From positions 1-34,428 of the forward strand of contig DASPSE010000028.1 of assembly GCA_035624085.1 (NCBI GenBank): a DNA stretch of 34,428 nucleotides, given 5' to 3'. The notes beneath the pieces are model-generated. The model saw only the letters and a program-made list of their open reading frames with translations, did not search any database and had not been told where the DNA came from. The position numbers and the translations under genes were made by a program. Positions 6,266-14,820 of the stretch are shown here, piece after piece (the first letter of the stretch is position 1; the number at the start of each line of letters is the position of its first letter). Source of the stretch: JAFAGX01 sp035624085. GTDB lineage: Bacteria > Acidobacteriota > Terriglobia > Terriglobales > Acidobacteriaceae.

Positions 6266-7831
6266 TCATTGCGCCAACTCTGCTGTCTTCAGAAAATCGT
6301 AGTTTCCCGCAGGATTCAGCGTGAGGTTCTTTACTCGCTTCGAATGCACCAAGACGTTGTCCCAGTACCACAGGTCGATGTAGGGCAGATCCTGCGCCAG
6401 AATTTCCTGAATCTCTGCATAAAGCTGTTTACGCGTGCTCTCGTCCATCTCGCTGCGCGCCTGATCAATCAGCACGTCAACTCGCGGGTTGGAGTAGAAG
6501 GTTCGATTCGCGCCATGGGGAGTGAATTTATCGGAATGGAAGACGTATTCAAAAATGTCTGGATCCTCGTTGCCTCCCACCCAACGCAGCGAATGCACCT
6601 GGTACGCGCCTCGAGTCACATCGGAAAAGAAAGTAGCGAACTCAAACGTGCGAATGTCGAGAACGATGCCGACTTCCCGCAATTGCTGCTGCAGTACGGC
6701 AGCCAGGAGGCGCGTGGTTTCTTCGGTTGAGGTTTTGATTGTGAGATGAAACCGCACTCCGTTGACCGCAGGATACCCGGCTTGTTGCAGCAATTGCCGC
6801 GCCAGCTCTGGATTGTGGTCGTAGTGAGGCGCATCAGCGTCGTAGGCCCAGCTTTCGGGAGGCAACAAACTGTAAGCCGGGCGCGCGAAATCCCGCAGCA
6901 GGTAATGGATCATCGGAGCGCGTTCAATGGCATACGCGATTGCCTGTCGCACGCGCCGGTCCTTAAGAATAGGGTCGCGGACGTTGAATGCCAGATAAGA
7001 CAGAACGGTGCCGGGACCACGCAGCACCTGGAGATTCGGTTCGCGTTCGAGCGCCAGCACCAGGTCTGCAGTCAGCGTGTTACCCAAGCCTATATCGGCG
7101 CTGCCCTTGCGGAGTTCAAGTGCCCGCGTAGTGGCATCAGGCACAACCGCAAACTGCACTTTTTTCATGTGCGGCTTTTCGCCCCAATAACTGTCATTGC
7201 GCTCGATTACCACTTCCTTGTCCGGCTCAGCGCTCACAAAACGAAATGGACCCGAGCCGATGGGATGGTTGGACACTTCCGTGCCACTGCCGTACGGGAC
7301 GATGCCCATCGCGCCATCCGAAAGATTCCAGAGCAGCGTGGCGAACGGTTCTTTCATGTGAAACACAATCGTGTAATCGTCGGGCGCGTCAATGCGGTCA
7401 ACGAAGCGATAAGCAGCTGCTTTGGTGCTGAGGATATTGCTTTGAAGCAGGGAATCGAAGGTCCACTTCACATCGCGCGAGGTCAGCGGACGCCCGTCAT
7501 GAAAATTAACACCGTTGTGCAAATGGAATATGTAGGTCCTGGGATCGGGAATTTCCCAGCGCTCGGCCAGTTGGGGTTGGACATTCAAGTGTTCGTCACG
7601 GGTGAGCAGATCATCAAAGAGCAGGCTGTCGATTCGCTCAGACTGCGCATCCAGTCCCACTCGCGGATCGAGATTCGTAGGGCTGTTCTCGATCATGATG
7701 ACCAGCGTGCTCGGGTCGGGTTTCGAAGAGCAAGATGTCAATAAGCTCGCCGCGACTATGAGCAGGAACCAAGTGGGTACTGCCGCTCTTGGCTGTGCGT
7801 TCGCCGCGCTGCGGCGAGGATGGTTACGCAT
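6266..7831 (-). CDS. Peptide-type ABC transporter substrate-binding lipoprotein
   Basis: A 521-residue extracytoplasmic solute-binding protein of family 5 (OppA/DppA type), which captures oligopeptides or similar ligands for an ABC importer. A lipoprotein signal ends in LLTSC with C34 as the lipidated residue. The mature part shows family features: NLDPRVG near the start, FHDGRPLTSRDVKWTFDS, and VRQAIAYAIERAPM in the middle. The ATG at 7831 was chosen because it gives this signal and overlaps the anmK stop by 8 bases; a longer open frame to 8110 has no signal. No permease or ATPase genes are adjacent. Position after nagZ and anmK suggests murein peptides as ligand, as for MppA, which is inference. 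Confidence 0.93.
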   Translation of the reverse strand: MRNHPRRSAANAQPRAAVPTWFLLIVAASLLTSCSSKPDPSTLVIMIENSPTNLDPRVGLDAQSERIDSLLFDDLLTRDEHLNVQPQLAERWEIPDPRTYIFHLHNGVNFHDGRPLTSRDVKWTFDSLLQSNILSTKAAAYRFVDRIDAPDDYTIVFHMKEPFATLLWNLSDGAMGIVPYGSGTEVSNHPIGSGPFRFVSAEPDKEVVIERNDSYWGEKPHMKKVQFAVVPDATTRALELRKGSADIGLGNTLTADLVLALEREPNLQVLRGPGTVLSYLAFNVRDPILKDRRVRQAIAYAIERAPMIHYLLRDFARPAYSLLPPESWAYDADAPHYDHNPELARQLLQQAGYPAVNGVRFHLTIKTSTEETTRLLAAVLQQQLREVGIVLDIRTFEFATFFSDVTRGAYQVHSLRWVGGNEDPDIFEYVFHSDKFTPHGANRTFYSNPRVDVLIDQARSEMDESTRKQLYAEIQEILAQDLPYIDLWYWDNVLVHSKRVKNLTLNPAGNYDFLKTAELAQ

Positions 7832-8981
7832 ACGAAATTTTCCCGAGAATGGCCGGCCTTTTCGCTCCGGTCGCTGAAGGCACATTCGATGGCCGCCGAT
7901 TCCACGTCTGGTATGCCAGGAGCGCGAAAGCAGCTGCTTCTTTGGCTTCCGATGGAAGCCCAAACTCATCGGACCAACGAATCTGCAATCCCAGAGGGCG
8001 CAGGTCGTTGGCCAGCATCGCCATAAGCGTCGCGTTTCGCACTCCTCCGCCAGAAACGATAAAGTCGCGGTAACCGCCGCGCCTATCCAGGACAAAACGT
8101 CGCAGGGCATCGCTGATCGACCTGGCAGTCAGTGCTGTGGCCGTGGCGACAATGTCATGTGCGTTCGCGGGTCCACAATGACGGATAAATTCCCTCACGA
8201 ACTCGCGCCCAAACTCCTCTCGACCGGCAGTTCTTGGGGGTTTGCGGCGGAAGAAGGCAGCGCGCAACACTCCCGCCAGAACGTGCTCCAGCACTCTGCC
8301 GCGAGCTGCGATTTGCCCGTCGCGATCATAAGGCCGATGAAACAACCGTTCGGTCACTGCGTCAATCGCCATGTTTCCCGGGCCGGTATCGAAGGCGACC
8401 ACTTGTTCTGGCGAGGCTCCCGCGGGAATCGCAGTCAGATTCGCGATGCCACCGATGTTCTGCGCAATCCGGCCCACACGGGCATCGCGATATAAGAAGA
8501 AATCCAGGAACGGAACCAGCGGCGCGCCTTTGCCTCCCGCTGCCATGTCGGCGGGACGAAAATCTGAGACCACAGGTACACCTAATCGAGCAGCGATCAC
8601 GGACGCTTCGCCAGTCTGCCAGGTCACGGCAAGCTTGCATCTCAAGAAAGCTGCTGCCTCGCCCTGGTGATACAAGGTCTGTCCGTGGCAACCCACAAGC
8701 TCCGCTTTGACACGAAAGCGTTTCTGTGCCCAAAGCACTGCTTGCGCATACCGCTCGCCGAGCAAGAAATTCAATCGCGCAAGATCAGCCACGCTGATAC
8801 GGGTTGAATTCATCGCTGAGAGAACAAACTTGCGTACATTCTGTGAATAGGGATATTCGGCGTGAGCGATCAGCCTGAGGTTGTGGAGGCCGGGCGTCCG
8901 CGCCCGGCTACGGTCGATCCGAACCAGAGCAACGTTAATTCCATCCGCAGAGGTGCCGCTCATCACACCGGCTACGATCAT
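7824..8981 (-). CDS. anmK: Anhydro-N-acetylmuramic acid kinase
   Basis: AnmK phosphorylates 1,6-anhydro-MurNAc and opens its ring to MurNAc-6-phosphate, a step in cell wall recycling in the cytoplasm. The 385-residue protein has the phosphate-binding MSGTSADG (7-14), DFRPADMAAGGKGAPL (140-155), the DTGPGN motif (198-203) and GGGVRN (311-316), all in ASKHA-kinase order. It starts with ATG at 8981, overlapping the nagZ stop by 4 bases (ATGA), and ends inside the lipoprotein start, so the three genes are probably one translationally coupled operon. NagZ makes its likely substrate by removing GlcNAc. MurQ, the next enzyme, is not in the window. Confidence 0.96.
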   Translation of the reverse strand: MIVAGVMSGTSADGINVALVRIDRSRARTPGLHNLRLIAHAEYPYSQNVRKFVLSAMNSTRISVADLARLNFLLGERYAQAVLWAQKRFRVKAELVGCHGQTLYHQGEAAAFLRCKLAVTWQTGEASVIAARLGVPVVSDFRPADMAAGGKGAPLVPFLDFFLYRDARVGRIAQNIGGIANLTAIPAGASPEQVVAFDTGPGNMAIDAVTERLFHRPYDRDGQIAARGRVLEHVLAGVLRAAFFRRKPPRTAGREEFGREFVREFIRHCGPANAHDIVATATALTARSISDALRRFVLDRRGGYRDFIVSGGGVRNATLMAMLANDLRPLGLQIRWSDEFGLPSEAKEAAAFALLAYQTWNRRPSNVPSATGAKRPAILGKISYA

Positions 8982-10114
8982 GCGCGGCCCCGCTGATCAT
9001 CGGCCCGGGACGTCAAAGCTTCCAGCCGGACTTGCTCGCTGAACTCCCACAACTGCCGCGTGAGTTTTTCTAACTTAGCTGAAGTCGGGGCTGACCCTCG
9101 CCGCCTCAGTTCTTTGCATTTTTTCTTGAAGGCCAGCACTCTTGCGATTGACTGCTCACATCTTCGCGCAAATGTTCCATCTCGCTCGGCCTCCCTGGTC
9201 AGCGCTTCGTATGCCATCACCACGTGTTCTTCACGATGACAGACCAGGCACAGGTCGCCGCTGGCTCGGATGTGCCCTACAGCCGCCTGCTCGATCGGAG
9301 CCGCTTTAAGCACGGCACCCATTTCGAGATCGTCCGAAACCACCAGGCTGTGATAACCGATTTTCTTTCGTAATATATCGCCAATCCATCTCTGCGAGAG
9401 CGAGGCCGGAACGCGGGTTCGGGTGACGCCGGGATACGCAGCATGTCCGACGAGCACCATTGCCGCTTCCCGTCGCAGGGCACGGAACGGTTTCAGATCT
9501 TGCTGCCAAAGCTGCTGCCAAGGCTTATCGACACTAGGAAGTTCGTGATGAGTGTCGAGATTCGCTTCGCCCAGCCCAGGAAAATGTTTAAGCACGCCCA
9601 GCACACCGGCGGACCGCAAACCGGCGAGAAATCCTCGCGCGTATCGCACGGCCTCTGCTGGATCGGCCGAGACTGCTCGCGAACTCATCACTGCGCGTGA
9701 TGCTTCAAATGCAAGATCAACGACTGGAGCCAAATCTGTGTTGAACCCAAGCGCACGGCAGCACTCGCCGAGGATTCTCCCGTGCTTGCGAAATAGCTCG
9801 CGGTCGCAGCTTGCAAACACATCGGCGGCCGACGGTGACGGACCCAGCACTTCGCGAAACCGATCCACGCGGCCACCCTCCATATCCACGCAGGTAAACA
9901 GCGGAGTGGACACGCAGGACTGGCAATCGCTGAGCAGGCGGTGAGTTTGCTCGGCGGTGACGATGTTTCTCGCAAAAAAAATCACGCCGGCAGGCTGGAT
10001 GCGCATCAAAAGGGAACGAAGTTGCGGGGACATCTCCGTGCCGTCGAAACCGACGATTAGCAACTGGCCGATCCGACCTGTCGCAGGATTGGATTTCCTT
10101 GACCTGGCTGTCAT
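8978..10114 (-). CDS. nagZ: Beta-N-acetylhexosaminidase, GH3 (NagZ)
   Basis: NagZ removes GlcNAc from anhydro-muropeptides during peptidoglycan recycling. In this 378-residue reading, SDDLEMGAV carries the nucleophile D261, and D187-T-H189 is the acid/base dyad typical of NagZ. The usual KHFPGHG motif reads KHFPGLG here, with Leu181 in place of a substrate-side His. There is no signal peptide, so the enzyme should be cytoplasmic. The ATG at 10114 is chosen because the 41 extra residues in the open frame upstream come from a palindromic repeat; this ATG itself lies in the repeat's edge. The gene overlaps anmK by 4 bases. A different GH3 glycosidase is possible but unlikely given anmK. Confidence 0.94.
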   Translation of the reverse strand: MTARSRKSNPATGRIGQLLIVGFDGTEMSPQLRSLLMRIQPAGVIFFARNIVTAEQTHRLLSDCQSCVSTPLFTCVDMEGGRVDRFREVLGPSPSAADVFASCDRELFRKHGRILGECCRALGFNTDLAPVVDLAFEASRAVMSSRAVSADPAEAVRYARGFLAGLRSAGVLGVLKHFPGLGEANLDTHHELPSVDKPWQQLWQQDLKPFRALRREAAMVLVGHAAYPGVTRTRVPASLSQRWIGDILRKKIGYHSLVVSDDLEMGAVLKAAPIEQAAVGHIRASGDLCLVCHREEHVVMAYEALTREAERDGTFARRCEQSIARVLAFKKKCKELRRRGSAPTSAKLEKLTRQLWEFSEQVRLEALTSRADDQRGRA

Positions 10115-10254
10115 GCTGAGCGAACGGAGCCCTCTTCGCTTGGCCAAAGAGGACGAAGGAGTCGAAGCATCCCTGCACTCTGAAGAGATTGCAGGGATCC
10201 TTCGACTGCGCGGATTCTCACGCAGTGTAGAATCCACCTACGCTCAGGATGACA
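10109..10254. repeat. Palindromic intergenic repeat (GTCATCCTGAG family), copy 2
   Basis: The terminal arms are TGTCATGCTGAGCG (10109-10122) and CGCTCAGGATGACA (10241-10254), matching at 13 of 14 bases. An inner stem pairs AGTCGAAGCATCCCTGC (10160-10176) with GCAGGGATCCTTCGACT (10191-10207), 16 of 17. At about 146 bases it resembles a small non-autonomous mobile element. It fills the mutS-nagZ gap and its left edge contains the nagZ ATG. Confidence 0.75.
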
Positions 10255-10268
10255 ATTCTAACTGCCGG

Positions 10269-12890
10269 CTACTCAATCTGCTTCTTCAACTCTGCTAGCA
10301 AGTTCAGCGCCTCCAGCGGAGTTAAGCGATTCAAATCCACTTCTCGTAGCTTCTCTAACACAGGCTGAGAAAGCGGAGTGAAGATCGTCAACTGTGCCGG
10401 ACGCGGCTGTAGTTCATCGCTCGCCAGCTGATCGGTTACACGTTGCTCCGCGCTTTCGTGTTCAGTGAGAACCTCGCGCGCCCGCTCGATGACTTCATTA
10501 GGCAGGCCTGCAAGCTTAGCCACTTCGATGCCGTAGCTGCGGTCGGCCGCGCCCGGCTCAACTTTTCGCAGAAAAACAATTCCGCTGCCCGTTTCTTTGA
10601 CGGAGACGTGATAATTCTTCACACCCGAGAGGCGGTCGGCCAGCTCTGTCAGCTCGAAGTAATGGGTGGCAAACAGCGTCTTAGCTCTTGTCCGCGCGTG
10701 GATATATTCGACCGCGGCCCATGCGATCGCCAGTCCGTCATAGGTGGCAGTTCCGCGCCCGACTTCGTCGAGAAGAATGAGAGACCGCGGAGTAGCCGTG
10801 TGCAAAATCGCTGCCGTCTCGGTCATTTCAACCATGAACGTCGAGCGGCCTCGCGCCAGGTTATCGCTGGCGCCAATTCGGGTGAAGACGCGATCCACGA
10901 TTCCGAGGCGGGCGGAAGATGCCGGAACGAATGATCCCATCTGCGCCAGAATGACGATTAGCGCGGCTTGCCGGAGATAGGTGGATTTGCCTCCCATGTT
11001 GGGCCCAGTCAAAACCAGCACGGCGTGCGTGGTTGAGTTGAGATAAAGATCGTTGGGCACAAACCGTTCAGCCATATCCTGCTGCTCGATCACCGGATGC
11101 CTTCCACCGATGATCTCGATGTCGGCGGGATCATCGAGCTTAGGCCGGCAGTAATTTCGTAAAGCGGCAATGTGGGCCAGGGATGCAAGCACGTCTACCT
11201 CAGCCAAGGCGAGCGCGGTTTGCCGGATACGCCGCGCTTCTCCCGCGATCACCGTACGCAGTTCCGCAAACAAACGCCGCTCGATCTCAGCAATTTTCTC
11301 CTGCGCATCGAGAATCCTCGCCTCGTACTCCTTCAGCTCAGGCGTAGTAAACCGCTCGGCATTGACTAGCGTCTGCTTGCGCTCATACTCCTGGGGTACG
11401 AGATGCAGATTGGGTTTCGAGACCTCTAAATAGTAGCCAAAAATAGAATTGAACTTTACTTTCAGGGACGAGATACCAGTGCGCTGCCGCTCCCGTTGCT
11501 CGATCTGCGCCAGATATTGCTTGCTATTGCGGCTCAAGTCGCGGAGTTCGTCGAGTTCTTTGTCCACGCCAGCTTGGATCACTCCGCCATCGCTGAGCGC
11601 AATGGGAGGCTCCGGGACAACCGTCTTGTCAATCCGCTCGCGCAGATCGCCAAGTTCGTCGATGGCTGCGTGCAGGGTCTTTAGGCGCTGCACGCTGAAC
11701 CGCGAGAGTGCACCACGGAGCTTTGGAAGCTTGGCCAGCGATGCCGCCAGCGCCAGCACGTCGCGTGGATTCGCGGTTTCCAGAGTCACTCGGCTCAACA
11801 AACGTTCCAAATCTAGAATTCCATCCAGGGCGCGGCGAACCTCGTCGCGAGCCACGATCTCCTTCACCTGAGCTTCGACTGCGTCCAGTCGGGAGTTGAT
11901 GTCGTTGACCTCAATCGAAGGCCGCAGCATCCACGAGCGCAGCAGCCGTTTGCCCATTGGGGTGACAGTCGCATCGATGGAGCGGAACAGAGTCACGCCC
12001 TCATCCGTTCCGGCAAACAGGGGTTCGATCAGCTCCAGGTTGCGCACGGTTACCGCATCGAGAACGAGGCAATTCTGCCGCTCGTAGAAGCCGATGCGGT
12101 CTACGTGATCCAGAGTGCCGCGCTGCGTGGAGCGCACATAGTGGACGATTGCCCCGGCCGCTGACGCGGCGGCTGGTTTGCCTGCCAAGCCAAATCCTTC
12201 CAGGGACAAGACTCCAAAATGATTTTCCAGAAGAGGAATGGCGTGGTCGGGGGCGAAGATCCAGTCGTCCAGAGGAGTTTCAGCAAATGCCGAACCGATG
12301 GAGGGACGGGCATCGCGCCCGTCATACTCTTGTTTGTCGAACAGCGGCGCTGACGAGCCGTACAAAACCTCTTTTGGCCGCAGTTGTTGCAATTCCTCCT
12401 GAATCCGTTTTGCCGCATCCTCGCCGCGAAATTCAGTCGCGCGAAATTCGCCAGTGGAAAGATCCAGAGCAGCAAATCCCACCCGGTCTTCCGCTCGGGC
12501 GATGGCGGCTAAAAAATTATTTTCCTCGGAACTGAGAGACGAATCCGCCGCCGTGCCCGGCGTTACCACGCGAGTAACTTCGCGGCGCACCAGTTTCTTG
12601 GCAAGTCGCGGATCTTCGACTTGATCGCAGATGGCGACCTTAAATCCTTTGCGAATGAGTTTGGAAATGTAGCCTTCCGCCGCGTGATAGGGCACCCCGC
12701 ACATGGGCACGGCGATGCCTTTTTCCTTGTTGCGGGAGGTCAGCGTGATCTGCAATTCGCGCGAAGCGAGGACCGCGTCGTCGAAGAACAACTCGTAAAA
12801 GTCGCCCAGGCGAAAGAACAGAAGAGCAGTGGGATGTTCTTTCTTGATGGCAGCATACTGCCGCATCAGCGGAGTGGACGGCTCGGTCAT
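10269..12890 (-). CDS. mutS: DNA mismatch repair protein MutS
   Basis: MutS recognises base mismatches and starts repair with MutL. The 873-residue length is normal for MutS1. The mismatch-reading motif GDFYELF places F31 and E33 at the usual positions. The ATPase domain has Walker A GPNMGGKST (629-637), Walker B LLDEVGRGT (706-714) and the TATYDGLAIAW signature helix. The end carries the small C-terminal helical region seen in dimer/tetramer contacts. A consensus TATAAT lies at 12918-12913, predicting a very short leader; no clear ribosome binding site is seen. mutL is not in the window. nagZ follows on the same strand after the palindromic repeat. Confidence 0.98.
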   Translation of the reverse strand: MTEPSTPLMRQYAAIKKEHPTALLFFRLGDFYELFFDDAVLASRELQITLTSRNKEKGIAVPMCGVPYHAAEGYISKLIRKGFKVAICDQVEDPRLAKKLVRREVTRVVTPGTAADSSLSSEENNFLAAIARAEDRVGFAALDLSTGEFRATEFRGEDAAKRIQEELQQLRPKEVLYGSSAPLFDKQEYDGRDARPSIGSAFAETPLDDWIFAPDHAIPLLENHFGVLSLEGFGLAGKPAAASAAGAIVHYVRSTQRGTLDHVDRIGFYERQNCLVLDAVTVRNLELIEPLFAGTDEGVTLFRSIDATVTPMGKRLLRSWMLRPSIEVNDINSRLDAVEAQVKEIVARDEVRRALDGILDLERLLSRVTLETANPRDVLALAASLAKLPKLRGALSRFSVQRLKTLHAAIDELGDLRERIDKTVVPEPPIALSDGGVIQAGVDKELDELRDLSRNSKQYLAQIEQRERQRTGISSLKVKFNSIFGYYLEVSKPNLHLVPQEYERKQTLVNAERFTTPELKEYEARILDAQEKIAEIERRLFAELRTVIAGEARRIRQTALALAEVDVLASLAHIAALRNYCRPKLDDPADIEIIGGRHPVIEQQDMAERFVPNDLYLNSTTHAVLVLTGPNMGGKSTYLRQAALIVILAQMGSFVPASSARLGIVDRVFTRIGASDNLARGRSTFMVEMTETAAILHTATPRSLILLDEVGRGTATYDGLAIAWAAVEYIHARTRAKTLFATHYFELTELADRLSGVKNYHVSVKETGSGIVFLRKVEPGAADRSYGIEVAKLAGLPNEVIERAREVLTEHESAEQRVTDQLASDELQPRPAQLTIFTPLSQPVLEKLREVDLNRLTPLEALNLLAELKKQIE

Positions 12891-12912
12891 CTGGGATGGC
12901 TTCGTGTGGCGG

Positions 12913-12918
12913 ATTATA
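12913..12918 (-). promoter_or_regulatory. mutS -10 box
   Basis: TATAAT on the minus strand lies 23 bases before the mutS ATG. No good -35 box is found at the normal distance. The transcript would have a leader of roughly 16 bases. Confidence 0.4.
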
Positions 12919-13029
12919 ACAAACGATGCGACGCTCCTCGGTGGTGGAAATCACAACTGACGCGACTCGGACGGGTTTGGAGTCTAAACGAACTGGTGGG
13001 ATGATGACAGCAGAAGGCAAGGGCGCAGA

Positions 13030-13281
13030 ATGAGAAAGAAATATCGCAGCTGGATTCCGGGTATCGTTTTCTGGGTGTTGTTTCTGGTTTCTACTGGGCT
13101 CGCCCGCCGTTATCGCTGGCTGGATCCCATCTGGAATGTAGCCTGGATAGCGTTCTTGATTGTGATTGCCACCTGGAGTGTCGTCGAGACCTTTCGCAAG
13201 CGTGGCAAGGCTGGAGGATATGTAGGGTATCGTGGCATTCCCCGCTGGGTTGTGCGGCTCTCCGGCGGCGAGGCAAATTGA
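13030..13281 (+). CDS. Small membrane protein of unknown function
   Basis: An 83-residue protein with two predicted membrane helices (about 7-25 and 33-51), basic ends, and a Gly/Arg-rich tail (RKRGKAGGYVGYRGIPRW). I do not recognise a family. Its stop overlaps a TTG that could start galT, so the two genes are probably in one transcript. It is divergent from mutS, with about 140 bases between. The ATG at 13030 follows a purine-rich stretch (GAAGGCAAGGGCG) that can serve as a ribosome binding site. Confidence 0.75.
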   Translation: MRKKYRSWIPGIVFWVLFLVSTGLARRYRWLDPIWNVAWIAFLIVIATWSVVETFRKRGKAGGYVGYRGIPRWVVRLSGGEAN

Positions 13282-13328
13282 TCCCGCCCGCAGTTGACTC
13301 CGCTCCCGTCCCAGTGTTTTCCTTGTGT

Positions 13329-14321
13329 ATGGAGCTGCGCAAGGATCCCATTACCCGCTCCTGGGTGATCACCGGCGACGACGTGTCTGATATCTCGCCT
13401 CGCTCTGAATCTTGCAGGTTTTGCCCTGATTCTCCCCAGCCGGTCCAGGTCATTGCCAATGTCTTTGGGATGATGCCGGGCGAGCCGTGGTCGGCGCGCT
13501 CGGTGGTGCATCCTACGGCGCTGTACCACATTGAAGGCGATCCGGCGCGCCGCGGTGACGGCATTTATGACCGTATGCGCGGAGTGGGGGCCCACGAGGT
13601 GCTGGTGGAGAACCCGCGGCACGACCGTCAGCTTTGGCACGCCAGCGATGCCGAAATCGAACAATTTCTGCTGCTGGCAGCGCAGCGCATTCAGGACCTG
13701 AAACGCGACGGGCGCTTCAAGTACGTCAGCATTTTCAAGGACTACGGCAGCAGCGCCGGGCAGGAGTTTGAGCATCCTAGCTCCCAGCTTACGGCCACCA
13801 CGTTCGTTCCTCGCCGGGTGCTGTATGAGTTGCGCGCCGGGCGCGAATACTACGAGCAGAAGGAACGCTGCGTCTTTTGCGACATTATTTCTCAGGAAGT
13901 AAAGCAGGACCAAAGATTGATCGAGATCCGCGGCGACTTTATCGCGCTCGGCCCCTACGCGCCGCGCGTGCCCTACGAAAGCTGGATTCTGCCGCGCACC
14001 CACGAAGCCGCCTTTGAGCGCATGGGCCTTTACCGGCCCGGAATGATGCGTGATCTGGGCGCGTTGTTGCGGCGCACTCTGCAGCGCATACGCACGGTCA
14101 CGGAGGATTTTCACCTGGTGATGCACACCTCACCGAACAGCCTGCATGGCTCGGGGAGTCTGGGTTACTGGAAGACTATCGACGAGGACTACCATTGGCA
14201 CATCGAAATCCTTCCGGTTGTCGCGGGGAAGTCAAAATCCTACACCTTCAAAGAGGTGTACTATTCCCCGGTCACCTCGGAGACAGCAGTCAAGCGCTTG
14301 CGCGAAGCAAGAATTGAGTAG
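13329..14321 (+). CDS. galT: Galactose-1-phosphate uridylyltransferase-like protein
   Basis: The protein (330 residues) has the two HIT-like halves of GalT, which swaps UMP between UDP-glucose and galactose-1-phosphate. ELRKDPITRSWVI is the usual opening. The zinc ligands appear present: C29, C32 (CRFC), H98 (NPRHD) and H149. The catalytic HPHxQ motif, however, reads HPSSQ (149-153), so the His that carries the UMP intermediate is Ser151. A second CxxC (C181, C184) is also present. The C-terminal HWH motif (289-291) is intact. It may be a GalT variant with another substrate or mechanism. The ATG at 13329 fits family starts; a TTG at 13278 would overlap the previous stop. Confidence 0.85.
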   Translation: MELRKDPITRSWVITGDDVSDISPRSESCRFCPDSPQPVQVIANVFGMMPGEPWSARSVVHPTALYHIEGDPARRGDGIYDRMRGVGAHEVLVENPRHDRQLWHASDAEIEQFLLLAAQRIQDLKRDGRFKYVSIFKDYGSSAGQEFEHPSSQLTATTFVPRRVLYELRAGREYYEQKERCVFCDIISQEVKQDQRLIEIRGDFIALGPYAPRVPYESWILPRTHEAAFERMGLYRPGMMRDLGALLRRTLQRIRTVTEDFHLVMHTSPNSLHGSGSLGYWKTIDEDYHWHIEILPVVAGKSKSYTFKEVYYSPVTSETAVKRLREARIE

Positions 14322-14360
14322 CTGGGCTTTTTCTTCCTAGCTACTAACTACTCGCTACTA
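14317..14360. repeat. Heptamer array between galT and the next gene
   Basis: The units GCTACTA, ACTACTC and GCTACTA run from 14340 to 14360; the last A is the first base of the next gene's ATG. AGTAGCT (14317-14323, over the galT stop) and AGCTACT (14339-14345) are perfect inverted arms. The unit is the reverse complement of TAGTAGC found at 31265 in the nuo cluster. Confidence 0.6.
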
Positions 14361-14719
14361 TGTCAGTCCGACGCATGAAGACGTATACGGGCGAACAGGG
14401 ATACGTCTACCAGTATTATTTTGTGGGCAAGCGGGCCGTCCCCACCAGCTCGGAAGGTCCAGCCGCGGAATACGTTTTCGACGTTACTGCCGACCGCAAG
14501 ACCATGTTCGCGGTCAGCGTCTTTCTTCCCGATAAAGCTCTCGAGGAGTGGTCGGCCGCCCATCGCCGCACCCTCACCGATGCCGAGCGGTATGGCGCGG
14601 TCAAGATGCGCTTGTTTCAGGCCTTCGATGAGGTTGAGAACATGCTGGCGGAGGGTCGCCGTCTGGTCGTCGACGCGACGAGCCTGGAGAAAGTGCTCAG
14701 CCTTCTAGGAGTGGCGTAG
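14360..14719 (+). CDS. Conserved-looking protein of unknown function
   Basis: A 119-residue soluble protein without signal peptide or membrane segment. It opens with MKTYTGEQGYVYQYYFVGKR, followed by predicted beta strands (YVFDVTADRKTMFAVSVFL) and two charged helices, the last with EVENMLAEGRRLVVDATSLEKVL. No catalytic motif is evident and I do not know the family. It lies downstream of galT on the same strand, separated by a heptamer array, and upstream of the heme operon's promoter region. The start could also be the Met at codon 6. Confidence 0.75.
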   Translation: MSVRRMKTYTGEQGYVYQYYFVGKRAVPTSSEGPAAEYVFDVTADRKTMFAVSVFLPDKALEEWSAAHRRTLTDAERYGAVKMRLFQAFDEVENMLAEGRRLVVDATSLEKVLSLLGVA

Positions 14720-14820
14720 TTTGCGTGGGGCCAGCGGCGGAGCCTGCCCTGTCTTGCCGAAGCCCCAAGCGATGTCAAGGGGAAAGTCAAAGGGGCTATC
14801 CAACAGCGGCAGAAATCGCT

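Noticed and set aside
6746..7744. Plus-strand open frame (332 codons) opposite the binding lipoprotein
   Set aside because: It is a shadow of the lipoprotein gene, which has a signal peptide and family 5 motifs.
7832..8110. N-terminal extension of the binding lipoprotein inside anmK
   Set aside because: It lies within anmK, has no signal peptide, and the internal ATG at 7831 gives a perfect lipoprotein signal.
13110..14126. Long minus-strand open frame (338 codons) opposite galT
   Set aside because: It is the antisense of galT, whose plus-strand frame carries clear family motifs; the antisense product is rich in Arg, Ala and His and has no known motif.
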